Both the position numbers and the translations under genes were made by a program. Below are positions 9,212 to 17,870 of a stretch of 64,000 nt of DNA, piece after piece; positions within the stretch are counted from its first letter, which is position 1, and each line of letters opens with the position of its first letter. This stretch comes from Acidobacteriota bacterium. Its GTDB lineage: Bacteria; Acidobacteriota; Thermoanaerobaculia; Multivoradales; Multivoraceae. Location of the stretch: assembly GCA_028875725.1 (NCBI GenBank), contig JAPPCR010000023.1, positions 655,620-719,619 of the forward strand, in the 5' to 3' direction. Below the pieces are notes generated by a model. The model saw only the letters and a program-made list of their open reading frames with translations, was not told the origin of the DNA and searched no databases.

Positions 9212-11776
9212 TTGCCGAGGATGAAACGTCCTGCGGCCCTCGGCATCGCCTTCCTGCTGTGCGCGACCAGCGTCGCCGCGCAGCCCGCATCCGAGACCTT
9301 CGGCGAGACGATCGACGTCCGCGTCGTCAACGTCGACGTCTGGGTCACCGACCGCGACGGCAATCCGGTGACGGGCCTGACGGCCGACGACTTCGAAGTG
9401 CGGGAGGACGGCCGGCCGGTGGAGCTGTCGAACTTCTACGAGTTCACGGACGGCCTGGATGAGACCGCGCGGGAGCAGCAGGCAGTCGCTCTCCGGGACC
9501 GCCGGCCCCGGCAGAGCGACCTGGACCGGTTCGTCCCGGCCGAGCCGCCGCCGCCGGAGCACCGGCTGAGCCTGATGGTCTACGTCGACAACAACAACCT
9601 GACGCCCACGGACCGCAACCGCCTGCTGCCCTTCCTGCGCAACTTCCTGAGCGTTCAGCTCAGCCCGTACGACCGCGCGATGCTCGCCGTTTACGACCAG
9701 GGCAGATACGAGGTCGCGCTCCCCTTCACCACCGAGGCCTGGCGCGTCGCGGAGGCGACCCACGAAGTCACGAGCGCCGTCGGCAGCCGCGACCGCATCG
9801 AATCGCAGCGCCTGGACATCCTGCGCGAGCTCAACGGCGACTACGCCCAGCTGCGCTACAGCTCGACCGTGGAGCTGATCCGCGACTTCGCCGCGATGAT
9901 CAGAAGCGAGGTCGACGCCTCGATCGTGAACCTCGAGAACGCGATCCGGACGATGGCGGGCCTGCCGGGGCGCAAGGCCATTCTGTACATCAGCAACGGG
10001 CTGCCCATGCGGCCGGCGGAGGATCTGTTCCGGGCGGTCGAGGAGCGGTTCAACGATACGCGCGGCCGGTGGCGCGGCACCCCCCGGTGGCCCATTCCCG
10101 ACGCACAACCCAACGACGACGCAAGAAGCATCGACGCCGCCAACGCCTCCCTCGAGGCCTACCAGTACGACCTGTCGCGGCGATTCGACGAGCTCGCCTC
10201 CCTCGCCAACGCCAACGGCGTCACCTTCCACAGCGTCGCCGCCGCGGGAGCGCGCATTACCGGCATGAACACCGCGGACCTCCGCTTCTCCACCAGCATC
10301 GAGTTCACGCGCGCCAACAACCTCGAGGAGCCGCTGCTCCGCCTGGCCGACCGTACCGGCGGCCGGGCGATCGTCAACACCCGCAACTTCGCGGGCGGCT
10401 TCGACCGCATCGCGAGCGACCTCCAGAACCGCTACTCGCTCGGTTACTCGGCGACCCACATCGAGAGGGGCGGCACCCACCGGATCGAGGTCGAGCTGAC
10501 CGACGAGGCGAAGCGGCGCTATCGCCGCCGCCTGACGCTTCGCCACCGCGACAGCTATGTCGACAAGTCGATCTCAAGCGAGATGGCGGACCTGACGCTG
10601 GCGGCCCTTGCGATGGAGGAGGCCGCCAACCCGATGGGAGTCCGGATCGCGCCGGTCCCCGGTGCGGGCAGCCAGGCCGAGCTGGAGAACGGCGACATCC
10701 AGTCGAGGATGCTGGTCACGATCCCTATCGGCCCGTTGACACTGGCTCCGGTTGCCGACGGCCACGAGGCCAGCGTCCGCCTGTGGGTTCAGGTGATGGA
10801 CGAGGAGGCGCGCCTTTCCGAAGTGACAGAGCACCCCGTGCCGGTCCTGGTGCGGGCGGGAGAGATCGAGGGCGCACGAGAACTCTCGTGGCCGTTCGCG
10901 GTCGAAGTGGTCACCGCGCCCGGGCCGCATCGCGTCGCCGTCGGCGTGCGCGACGACCTCGCGGCCACGACCTCCGTCGTCACGCTCGACCTGAACGCCG
11001 GCGACGCCTCGGTGGCGCCCGACGCGGTCACCGAAGCGCCGCCTCCGCCGGACACCGCCGAACAGTGGCTCGCCGAGGCGGCGGCCCACTACCAACGCTC
11101 CGAGCTCGAAGCGATGGCCAACGCCGCGCGCCGGGCACTGGAGCTGACCAATCGCGGCCCCGGCGCGAGGTCCGGAGACGACATCCGCCTGCAGACGCAG
11201 GCCTGGAACGCGCTCGGCGTGGCCCTCTTCGACAAGCCCGGCCGCACCGAGCAGGACGTGGTGGAGGCCGAGGACGCCTTCCGCCGGGTGATCGCGGTCA
11301 TGGACGACGAGGCGTCCGTGGCGCCGCGCTACAGCCTCGCGCGGCTGCTGGTGGACTCGGGCCGCCCGGAAGCAGGCGTCGTCGAGGCGAGAGGCATCCT
11401 GGCCATGTCGCCGGAAGGGCCGATCCCGGACCGGGCGCGGATCCTCGTCTGTCACTCGCGGGCTGCGGCCGGGGAGGCCGGCGCCGTCGCCGACTCAGAC
11501 CGCAGGCCGGGCGAGATGATCTACCGGGTCGCCCACGAGTACACCGACGAGGCGATAGAAGCCGGCGTCGAGGGCATCGTCGGCCTCGGCGTCAGCATCG
11601 ACGGGGAAGGTTGCGTCGTCGATGTCGAGGTGCTGGAGAGCTTGCCGCATGGACTGACCGAGAACGCCGTCGCGGCGATGCGGCGGGCCGTCTTTCGGCC
11701 GGTCGTGGAGGACGGCGAGCCGGTGGGGGCTACGTACCGGACGGCGGTGCGGTTCTCGCTGGACGCTAATCCCTGA
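9212..11776 (+). CDS. Secreted VWFA-domain protein (acidobacterial type) with TPR-like region and TonB C-terminal domain
   Basis: This exported protein of 854 residues has a signal peptide (MKRPAALGIAFLLCATSVAA). An N-terminal beta module follows (VRVVNVDVWVTDRDGNPVTG, then DFEVREDG), and then a von Willebrand A-like domain of the acidobacterial type (RLSLMVYVDNNN and LPGRKAILYISNGLP). A helical TPR-like segment lies around residues 610-740. The last 70 residues resemble a TonB C-terminal or energy-transducer domain (GIVGLGVSIDGEG to AVFRPVVEDGEPVG). A GGAG Shine-Dalgarno sits 7 bp before TTG 9212, while ATG 9221 is the alternative. VWFA domains bind ligands through metal-dependent adhesion sites. 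The fusion suggests a periplasmic or outer-membrane-linked role. The final 11 bp overlap the convergent next gene. Confidence 0.8.
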   Translation: MPRMKRPAALGIAFLLCATSVAAQPASETFGETIDVRVVNVDVWVTDRDGNPVTGLTADDFEVREDGRPVELSNFYEFTDGLDETAREQQAVALRDRRPRQSDLDRFVPAEPPPPEHRLSLMVYVDNNNLTPTDRNRLLPFLRNFLSVQLSPYDRAMLAVYDQGRYEVALPFTTEAWRVAEATHEVTSAVGSRDRIESQRLDILRELNGDYAQLRYSSTVELIRDFAAMIRSEVDASIVNLENAIRTMAGLPGRKAILYISNGLPMRPAEDLFRAVEERFNDTRGRWRGTPRWPIPDAQPNDDARSIDAANASLEAYQYDLSRRFDELASLANANGVTFHSVAAAGARITGMNTADLRFSTSIEFTRANNLEEPLLRLADRTGGRAIVNTRNFAGGFDRIASDLQNRYSLGYSATHIERGGTHRIEVELTDEAKRRYRRRLTLRHRDSYVDKSISSEMADLTLAALAMEEAANPMGVRIAPVPGAGSQAELENGDIQSRMLVTIPIGPLTLAPVADGHEASVRLWVQVMDEEARLSEVTEHPVPVLVRAGEIEGARELSWPFAVEVVTAPGPHRVAVGVRDDLAATTSVVTLDLNAGDASVAPDAVTEAPPPPDTAEQWLAEAAAHYQRSELEAMANAARRALELTNRGPGARSGDDIRLQTQAWNALGVALFDKPGRTEQDVVEAEDAFRRVIAVMDDEASVAPRYSLARLLVDSGRPEAGVVEARGILAMSPEGPIPDRARILVCHSRAAAGEAGAVADSDRRPGEMIYRVAHEYTDEAIEAGVEGIVGLGVSIDGEGCVVDVEVLESLPHGLTENAVAAMRRAVFRPVVEDGEPVGATYRTAVRFSLDANP

Positions 11777-12401
11777 CGGCGAGGAGCGCGAGGAAGCGCC
11801 GCTTCTGCTCGTCCGTCATCGCCTCGAAGTCCGGGACGGCCATGTCGGTCGTGGGAAGGTCCGCGAACTCGGGCGAGGGCATCTGCAGGCTCGCGGCGAT
11901 GTTGTGGAGACCGCCGCCTTCTTCCATGCCCTTGCCCAGCGCCATGCCGACTTCGCGGGGCCAGACGTGCTTGGGGCCGCCGCCCAGCCCGAGGGGATTC
12001 GGCCGCCCGACGTACTCCTCGATCAGCTGGAACATGACCTTCTCCTGGGCCGACCGCCGCATCTGGCCTTCGCGGCCGTACTTGGTGCGGGACTGGTTGC
12101 AGATCGAGGCCCAGGGGTACTCGACGTGGAAGCCCGGCAGGGCGCGGCACTCGTCCGGGGCGCCGTCGCCGCCGGTGATCCGGCCCTCCTTGACCATGAT
12201 GAAGTACGCCGATAACTCGCGGCCGCCTTCCAGCAATCGCGCCGGCGGGTGCGTGTAGATCTCGGTGAAGCCCCAGGCCGTGTCCGCCGGCAGATCGCCG
12301 TCCTGGAGGAGTTGCACGCCGTACCCGGCGCAGACCTCGCACCACGCCAGGGAGCCGAACTCCCCCACCGGTTCGAGTTCGGCCACGTTGATTTGCGTCA
12401 C
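11766..12401 (-). CDS. Conserved-looking hypothetical protein, 211 aa
   Basis: I do not recognise this family. The GTG at 12401 is chosen because a GGGGGAGA Shine-Dalgarno lies about 7 bp upstream. The longer in-frame opening to 12977 runs antisense through the TetR gene and is rejected. There is no signal peptide and no membrane segment. A CEVC pair lies near residues 21-24 with further cysteines in DECRALPGFH and SICNQS. The C-terminus is charged (TDEQKRRFLALLAVRD). It diverges from the TetR gene across 66 bp, so it is a likely target of that regulator. Confidence 0.7.
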   Translation of the reverse strand: MTQINVAELEPVGEFGSLAWCEVCAGYGVQLLQDGDLPADTAWGFTEIYTHPPARLLEGGRELSAYFIMVKEGRITGGDGAPDECRALPGFHVEYPWASICNQSRTKYGREGQMRRSAQEKVMFQLIEEYVGRPNPLGLGGGPKHVWPREVGMALGKGMEEGGGLHNIAASLQMPSPEFADLPTTDMAVPDFEAMTDEQKRRFLALLAVRD

Positions 12402-12467
12402 TTCACGTTCTCCCCCGGTCAAACTTGAAACAATGTACCATCTTCGGGCTGGTCCCTGAGCCCGCGT

Positions 12468-13220
12468 ATGATCCCTGCGGGTCGCCGAGCCATGAAGAGT
12501 CCCGAAGCCAAGAGTGAGGCAGCCACCAGGCCGGCAGGCAGGCGCGAAGCGAACGTCGCCGCGCGCAGGCAGCGGATTCTCGAGTCCGCTCGCACGCTGC
12601 TCAAGGAGTCCGGTCCCGAAGGCCTCTCGATGCGCAAGCTGGCCAAGGACGCCGGTCTGAGCGTCACCACGCTCTACAACCTGCTGGGCTCCCGCGAGGC
12701 GATCCTGCAAGCCCTGATCAGGGACTCCGACCAGCGGCTCGAGGCGGCGGCCCCCGACGCCGGCGCCGCCCGCACGCCCCTGCGCCGGGCCTCCAGGGCC
12801 ATGGAGGGTGTCCTGCGATACATGATCGACAACGGCGACCTGCTGCGGCCGCTCATCGTGGCCCACTTCGGGAGCGGCTACGTGGCCACACTGGGAAAGG
12901 CGGACCAGGGCGAGCACTTCCGGTCCGCCAAGGAGGCGATTCGCGCGGCGATCGGCGAAGCCCAGGCCAGCGGACAACTGCGGAAGACCGTCGGGCAGGA
13001 GTTCCTCGAGGCGCAGCTCTACGCGGGCTGGGGACTGGCGCTCGACCAGTGGGCGTTCGGTCTCATCGACGACGAAACGCTCCGGCTCAGGAGTCTCTCC
13101 GGCTTCTACGTCGGCCTCCTCGCCATCGCCGAGCCCGAGGTTCGCCCTGGCTTCGAGAACGAGCTTCGCCGTCTCGAACGGCAGCTCGCCGCGGTTGATT
13201 CGCGCCGCGGCTCCAAGTAG
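12468..13220 (+). CDS. TetR/AcrR-family transcriptional regulator
   Basis: This one-component regulator of about 250 residues has an N-terminal helix-turn-helix (RRQRILESARTLLKESG, then LSMRKLAKDAGLSVTTLYN at about residues 45-75) and a divergent ligand-binding C-terminal half. ATG 12468 and ATG 12492 are both possible starts. The HTH begins after either, and neither has a clear Shine-Dalgarno. It sits at the head of a plus-strand sugar operon and back to back with a 211-residue unknown gene. The likely role is ligand-responsive repression of one or both. No convincing operator could be read in the 66-bp spacer. Confidence 0.88.
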   Translation: MIPAGRRAMKSPEAKSEAATRPAGRREANVAARRQRILESARTLLKESGPEGLSMRKLAKDAGLSVTTLYNLLGSREAILQALIRDSDQRLEAAAPDAGAARTPLRRASRAMEGVLRYMIDNGDLLRPLIVAHFGSGYVATLGKADQGEHFRSAKEAIRAAIGEAQASGQLRKTVGQEFLEAQLYAGWGLALDQWAFGLIDDETLRLRSLSGFYVGLLAIAEPEVRPGFENELRRLERQLAAVDSRRGSK

Positions 13221-13237
13221 GCAGCCTGGAGAGTCGC

Positions 13238-14182
13238 CTGGACGTCATCGGCCTCGGCCTCGCGATCGTGGATGTCGTGCTGCGGGTGGACCGCATGCCG
13301 GCGTGGGAGGATCCGCGGGGTCTTCTCGACTTCACGCTCGCCGACGGCGGCCCCGCCGGCACGGCCTGCTTCGTCGCCTCGACGTTCGGGCTCCGCACCG
13401 GCTTCGTCGACACCGTGGGCGACGACGATCTCGGCGAGCACCGGCGCCGGTCGCTGGAGAAAGCGGGCGTCGACACCAGCCGGCTGGTACCGCGGGAGGG
13501 GCCGGAGGATCACGTGGTCGTTGTCTACGTCGACGCCGCGAGCGGAGAACGGGTGTTCTCGTTCCGGCGCGGCTTCCTTTCCCGGCCCGTCGACGCTTCC
13601 GAACTCGACCGTGCTTACATCGAGTCGGCGCGGATTCTCCACCTGGACGGCAGTCACGGCAAAGCCGCACTCGCCGCGGCGCGCTGGATGAAGGAGGCGG
13701 GCGGCACGGTCGTGCTCGACGCGGCCGCCACCAGCCACAAGGTTCTCGAGCCGGCCCGGGCGCTCGTGGCCGAGACGGACGTCCTGATCTGCGGCTCCGG
13801 CTTCGCGCCGATGCTCACCGGCGAGGACGACGTGTGGCGGGCGGGCCGCGCCGCGCTCGATCTCGGGCCGCGAGTGGTCGTGCAGACGGAGGGAGCACGG
13901 GGAAGCTACACGCTGTCCCGCAACGCGGAGTTCCACACACCCGCGTTCGATGTCGACGTCGTCGACACGACAGGCGCCGGCGACACGTTTCACGGCGCCT
14001 ACCTGGTGGGCCTCGCCAGGGGCTGGGATCTCGAGCGCTGTGCGTCGTTCTCGTCGGCGGTGGCGGCCCTGCACTGCACGGTGCTGGGCAACCGCAAGGG
14101 GATCCCGTCGATGGCCGAAGTGGAGGCGCTGATGGCCGCTCAGCCGGCCGGCAACGCAACGGCCGCGGCGACGGCGCCGTAA
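13238..14182 (+). CDS. PfkB-family carbohydrate kinase (probable CTG start)
   Basis: This PfkB/ribokinase-family sugar kinase phosphorylates a sugar hydroxyl with ATP. Visible motifs are the N-terminal GLGLAIVDVVLRVDRMP, the glycine-rich GGPAGTACFVAS, and the C-terminal signature VDTTGAGDTFHGAYLVGL with the catalytic Asp in GAGD. The frame is open from 13199 but contains no ATG, GTG or TTG before GTG 13268, which would delete the conserved first beta strand. A CTG at 13238 follows a GGAGAG Shine-Dalgarno (13228-13233) at workable spacing and gives LDVIGLGLAIVDVV, the usual family N-terminus. The gene starts 17 bp after the TetR stop and ends 18 bp before the epimerase. It probably phosphorylates the epimerised ketose. 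Confidence 0.85.
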   Translation: MDVIGLGLAIVDVVLRVDRMPAWEDPRGLLDFTLADGGPAGTACFVASTFGLRTGFVDTVGDDDLGEHRRRSLEKAGVDTSRLVPREGPEDHVVVVYVDAASGERVFSFRRGFLSRPVDASELDRAYIESARILHLDGSHGKAALAAARWMKEAGGTVVLDAAATSHKVLEPARALVAETDVLICGSGFAPMLTGEDDVWRAGRAALDLGPRVVVQTEGARGSYTLSRNAEFHTPAFDVDVVDTTGAGDTFHGAYLVGLARGWDLERCASFSSAVAALHCTVLGNRKGIPSMAEVEALMAAQPAGNATAAATAP

Positions 14183-14200
14183 GGGTTCAGGGAGATCGGC

Positions 14201-15109
14201 ATGGGAAGAATCGGCATCACCTTCAACTACTGGGGCAACGAGTGGATGGAGGACATCGAGGAGTACGAGCGCCGGATGGCCCGGGCCGCGGCGATCGGCT
14301 TCGACCTGATGTCCTTCTCCCAGGACGTGCTCTTCCTGTACACCGCGGAGCAGAAGAAGCGCTTTGTCGCCTCGGCGGCCGAGCACGGGATCAGGGTCAA
14401 CTACATGGCGGGGCTCGGCCCCGAGCAGGACATCAACTCCGATTCGGAGGAGGACCGGCGGCGCGGCATCGCGCACCTTCGCGCCCTCGCCGAGACGGCG
14501 AGCGAGATGCAGCGGATGGCGGGGGGCGGCGGCGCCGATGTCGGCGGCGCGATCACCGGCGTCATGCGCCAGGGCCTCGACGGCCGCGACAAGGAGCGTT
14601 GCTGGGCGCACGCCGTCTCCGCCATGCGCGAGGCGATGAAGACCGCCGAGGACCTCGGCGTGACCTTCCACATCGAGGTGCTGAACCGCTTCGAGCACTT
14701 CCTGATCAACACCTGCGACGAAGCGCTGCGCTTCCTCGACGACGTGGGCAGCCCGAACCTGAAGATGATGCTCGACACGTACCACATGAACATCGAGGAG
14801 GACTCGCTAGGCGAGGCGATCGTCCGCGCCGGCGACCAGCTCGGCACCTTCCACATCGGCGAGAACAACCGAAGGCCGCCCGGCCGGGGACACATCCCCT
14901 GGGACGAGGTCGTCTCGGCGCTCCACCAGATCGGCTACGACAGTGACACCGTGATGGAGCCGATCGTCCACATGGGCGGCGGCGTCGGCAACCTGCTGGC
15001 GGTGTGGCGCGACATGACCGGCGACCGCGACCTCGACGAGGCGGCGCGCGAGGGGCTCGAGTTCTACCGAGCCAAGCTCGCGGCGGCCGCGAACGGGGGC
15101 GGCGCATGA
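14201..15109 (+). CDS. Ketose 3-epimerase-like TIM-barrel isomerase
   Basis: This 302-residue enzyme resembles D-tagatose/D-psicose 3-epimerases, which invert C3 of free ketoses using a divalent metal. The predicted metal ligands are Glu159 (HIEVLNRFE), Asp192 (MMLDTYHMNIEE), His218 (FHIGENN) and Glu253 (VMEPI). Their spacing of 33, 26 and 35 residues is the same as the E152/D185/H211/E246 set of Pseudomonas cichorii D-tagatose 3-epimerase, as I recall it. The GENNRRPPGRGHIPW block is also typical. GGGAGA precedes the ATG. The gene sits between a sugar kinase and an aldolase in one operon and overlaps the latter by 4 bp. The exact sugar is unknown. Confidence 0.9.
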   Translation: MGRIGITFNYWGNEWMEDIEEYERRMARAAAIGFDLMSFSQDVLFLYTAEQKKRFVASAAEHGIRVNYMAGLGPEQDINSDSEEDRRRGIAHLRALAETASEMQRMAGGGGADVGGAITGVMRQGLDGRDKERCWAHAVSAMREAMKTAEDLGVTFHIEVLNRFEHFLINTCDEALRFLDDVGSPNLKMMLDTYHMNIEEDSLGEAIVRAGDQLGTFHIGENNRRPPGRGHIPWDEVVSALHQIGYDSDTVMEPIVHMGGGVGNLLAVWRDMTGDRDLDEAAREGLEFYRAKLAAAANGGGA

Positions 15110-16134
15110 CCGCAGAATCGACCCTGGCCGCGACCGCGAGCCGCATGGTCGCCCCCGGCAAGGGCATCTTCGCCGCCGACGTGCCGCTCAAGGGCCTGGT
15201 CCGCGGCTGGTGGGGCGAGTCGACCCACGCCAGCACCGAGGACACGGCGGCCGACTTCCAGGAGATGATCTGCCGCACACCCGGACTCGGCGAGCACCTG
15301 TCGAGCATCATCGTCTTCCCCGACGTGCTCGACCGCCAGGCGGGCGACGGCACTCCGCTGGTCGAACTCATCGCCGAGCGCGGCGTGCTGCTCGGCATCA
15401 CGCCGACAACCGGGTGGCAGTTCCTCGCTGGCTCCGAGCACGAGTACGTGCCCCGCGGTCTCGACGGACTGGCCAAGCGGCTCGAAGCCTGGCGCGAGCG
15501 CGGCGTCGCCTTCGTCAAGTGGCGCGTGGCGGCGCGCGTACGCCCGGGCCTTCCCACCGAGCGGGCGCTCGTCTCGAATGCCCGTAGCGTCGCCGAGGTC
15601 GCGGCGCTCGCGCACCAGTTCGACCTCGTCCCGATCGTCGAGCCCGAGGTCGAGATGAAGGGCGAGCACCCGATCGAGCGCCAGTTCGAGGTCACCGAGC
15701 GCTTCCTGCACCGCACGTTCGAGGCGCTGTACGAGCACGGGGTCCTGCCCGAGGAGATCGTGCTGAAGACGAACATGGTCGTCTCGGGCAGCGACTGTCC
15801 CGAGCAGGCCGGCGCCGACACAGTGGCGCGGGAGACGCTGCGCTGCCTGCGGCGGGTCGTGCCGCCCGCCCTGCCCGGGATCGGCTTCCTGTCCGGCGGC
15901 CAGTCGGACCTGGACGCGACGGCCCACCTCGACGCGATGAACCGGCTCGACCCGCAGCCCTGGTCGCTCAGCTTTTCGTTCGGCCGCGCGATAGGCCGCG
16001 CCCCGGTCGAGGCCTGGGACGGCAGGACCGACGAGTCGAGCGGGCAGGCGGCGCTCCGCCACCGCGCCCGCATGAACGGACTGGCCACTCTGGGTGAGTG
16101 GTCGGTCGAACTGGAGAACGGCAACGATGATTGA
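15106..16134 (+). CDS. Class I fructose-bisphosphate aldolase-like protein
   Basis: This Schiff-base aldolase homologue of 342 residues would cleave a phosphorylated ketose to two trioses. Class I landmarks are present: FVKWR (Lys138), IVEPEVEMKG (Glu179) and VLKTNMV, where Lys221 is the predicted Schiff-base lysine. The usual context is LLKPNMV, so Thr replaces Pro here. SGGQSDLDAT also matches the conserved SGGQS loop. The start overlaps the upstream stop (ATGA) and the end overlaps the cyclase gene by 8 bp, so it is tightly coupled. With the kinase and epimerase it forms a plausible ketose catabolic route. Whether fructose-1,6-bisphosphate or a ketose-1-phosphate is the substrate is inference. 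Confidence 0.9.
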   Translation: MTAESTLAATASRMVAPGKGIFAADVPLKGLVRGWWGESTHASTEDTAADFQEMICRTPGLGEHLSSIIVFPDVLDRQAGDGTPLVELIAERGVLLGITPTTGWQFLAGSEHEYVPRGLDGLAKRLEAWRERGVAFVKWRVAARVRPGLPTERALVSNARSVAEVAALAHQFDLVPIVEPEVEMKGEHPIERQFEVTERFLHRTFEALYEHGVLPEEIVLKTNMVVSGSDCPEQAGADTVARETLRCLRRVVPPALPGIGFLSGGQSDLDATAHLDAMNRLDPQPWSLSFSFGRAIGRAPVEAWDGRTDESSGQAALRHRARMNGLATLGEWSVELENGNDD

Positions 16135-16897
16135 CTTCGCAGGGCACCACGTCGTGGACCTCAGCCCAAGGATGGTCGGGCGCATCACCCGGCTCGACGG
16201 CAGCGTCGAGGAGGGGAACAAGGATGTCTTCGGACTGCCGTGGATCCTCGAAGAAGGCCGCGTCCCCTACGACGACACGCTCTACACGCTGATCGGCGGC
16301 AAGGAGGGCGATTCCTACTGGCCGCCGGGACGGGTCAGCGGTCACTGCGGCGGTTCCCACACCGAAGGCGGCAAGGGCCACATGGACCACTGGGAGGGTC
16401 TGCCGGACGGCATCCTCGGCCTGTGGGAGATGCCTCTCGACACCTTCTTCGGACCGGCGGCGGTCTGCTACCTCGACCAGCTCGAGCCGGTCGAGAAGGA
16501 GAACGACGAAGGCGAACTCGTCAAGGTGGGTCAACCGATCCGGCCCGAGCACCTCTCCAACGTCGGCAAGGGCGACATCGTCATCCTCGGCAGCCCGTTC
16601 CGCGACGACGGGCAACCGTCCCTGCCGGCGGAAACGAGCAAATGGCTCGCCGACACGGGCATCAAGCTGCTGGCGGTCGGCTACCCGGGCATTCGCTTCG
16701 AGTCGGACTTCCAGGCGCCGCAGCCTCGCAACTCGCCGACCCACCGCAACATGCTGGGCAACAACATCCCGGTCTGCTACCCGCTGGTGAACGTCGAGAA
16801 GCTGAAGAAGGACCGCGCCTTCTACATCGGCATGCCGCTCAACGTGGAGCGGCTGGAAGCCACCTGGGTCCGCGCGATCGCCGTCGAAGAGCTGTAG
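16127..16897 (+). CDS. Cyclase-family metal-dependent hydrolase
   Basis: This 256-residue protein resembles the cyclase/kynurenine formamidase-like family, which hydrolyses amides or lactones with metal ions bound by an HxGTHxDxPxH-type motif. Here the block reads SGHCGGSHTEGGKGHMDHW, so several His are retained but the motif is diverged. The start ATG overlaps the aldolase gene by 8 bp. The stop abuts the stop of the convergent phosphatase directly. Its place at the end of the sugar operon suggests a lactonase or similar step. That is inference and the assignment is moderate. Confidence 0.65.
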   Translation: MIDFAGHHVVDLSPRMVGRITRLDGSVEEGNKDVFGLPWILEEGRVPYDDTLYTLIGGKEGDSYWPPGRVSGHCGGSHTEGGKGHMDHWEGLPDGILGLWEMPLDTFFGPAAVCYLDQLEPVEKENDEGELVKVGQPIRPEHLSNVGKGDIVILGSPFRDDGQPSLPAETSKWLADTGIKLLAVGYPGIRFESDFQAPQPRNSPTHRNMLGNNIPVCYPLVNVEKLKKDRAFYIGMPLNVERLEATWVRAIAVEEL

Positions 16898-17647
16898 CTA
16901 CACGTACCCCTCCCGGGCAAACCGCGTCCACGGCTCCCGCTCGCCGATGCCGTAGCCAGTAAGCAACGCCCTCTTCAGCCACTCCCGGAACTCCGGGAAC
17001 CCGTCGAGCACCCTGATGCCATCAAGCGCCTCAAGCCACGGGCCCGGGTCGTACTCCACCTGGCGGTGGCGGAACACGCCGTCCTCGATCACCCCGTAGC
17101 AGGCGACGCGCCGGCCGCAGCGCGGCTGGCCGACACTGCCGGGGTTGATGAACTCCTGCCCGCCGATCGTGCGCCGGAACTGAATGTGGGAGTGGCCGAA
17201 CAGCACCATCGGGCAGTCCGTACCCCCGGCCAACGCGGCCAGCCGATCGTCGGCCGTGTCCGGCAGCGCCTGGCGAGGCTCGTCGGGCAGCACGCCGTGG
17301 TGCAGGAAGAACCGCTGACCGCCGATCTCGTACTCGCCCTCCGGCTGAAGGCCGCGGAGCAGCCTCCAGCCCGGCGCATCCAGCGTGCCGAGGATCCAGC
17401 GCGTGTAGGCGCGCCAGGGCGGGGGCCAGGCATCGAACCGCTCCGGCTCGAACATCTCGACATCGTGGTTGCCCTCGATCAACACCCCGTCGAGGTCCGC
17501 GAGCAGCGCCATCGTCTCGTTCGGTTGCGGGCCCGAGAGCACCGTGTCGCCGAGGAAGAGCGTCGCGTCGGCGTCTGGCTCCTGCTCGAGCACGGCCGAG
17601 AGCGCCTCGGCGTTCCCGTGCACGTCGGCGATGACCAGGATCTTCAC
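16898..17647 (-). CDS. Metallophosphoesterase (calcineurin-like)
   Basis: This cytosolic metallophosphatase of about 249 residues carries the full binuclear metal set: DVHGN at the N-terminus, GDTVLSGP, GNHD, FLHHG and GHSH. GTG 17647 gives VKILVIADVHGN, the normal family start. The in-frame upstream ATG at 17677 adds ten residues that overlap hicA and is less likely. It lies 7 bp after the hicA stop and so is the third gene of a hicB-hicA-phosphatase transcript. Small phosphatases of this type act on nucleotides or protein phosphates. The substrate is not shown. Confidence 0.88.
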   Translation of the reverse strand: MKILVIADVHGNAEALSAVLEQEPDADATLFLGDTVLSGPQPNETMALLADLDGVLIEGNHDVEMFEPERFDAWPPPWRAYTRWILGTLDAPGWRLLRGLQPEGEYEIGGQRFFLHHGVLPDEPRQALPDTADDRLAALAGGTDCPMVLFGHSHIQFRRTIGGQEFINPGSVGQPRCGRRVACYGVIEDGVFRHRQVEYDPGPWLEALDGIRVLDGFPEFREWLKRALLTGYGIGEREPWTRFAREGYV

Positions 17648-17654
17648 AAGGGCA

Positions 17655-17867
17655 CTACAGCAGCTTCCGGAACTCATCTTCCGTCAGGCCGGCGTCCCGG
17701 ACGATCCGCCCCATGGTGAACGCATTGACGGGGTTGTTCCGAGGCACCGTTACGATCCGGCGGTCGTCCGTTAGGACGACGTGCTTCCCTTGTCGCGCAA
17801 CCCGGAAGCCGGCCTTCTCCAGCGCGCGAACCGCCCGAAGGTGATTGACCCCTGGAATCCTGGGCAT
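17655..17867 (-). CDS. hicA: HicA-type mRNA interferase toxin
   Basis: This 70-residue protein has the small dsRBD-like HicA fold, seen in RALEKAGFRVARQGKHVVLTD and VPRNNPVNAFTMGRIVRDAGLTEDEFRKLL. HicA toxins cleave mRNA. The usual catalytic histidine sits in GKHVVL (His about 29). It starts 3 bp after the hicB stop, so antitoxin and toxin are co-transcribed with hicB first. That is less common than hicA first but well known. Confidence 0.88.
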   Translation of the reverse strand: MPRIPGVNHLRAVRALEKAGFRVARQGKHVVLTDDRRIVTVPRNNPVNAFTMGRIVRDAGLTEDEFRKLL

Positions 17868-17870
17868 CGC

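Noticed and set aside
8222..10546. 774-residue minus-strand frame opposite the PEP-utilising and VWFA genes
   Set aside because: It runs antisense to two well-supported genes, and its composition (Arg, Val, Asp rich) is typical of GC-rich shadow frames.
10069..11769. 566-residue plus-strand frame within the VWFA gene
   Set aside because: Arg/Pro-rich shadow in another frame of a gene with clear domains.
12402..12467. TTGAAA-like -35 and a partly symmetric TTGAAACAA segment as a TetR operator
   Set aside because: No matching -10 hexamer is present at a proper distance and the symmetry is weak.
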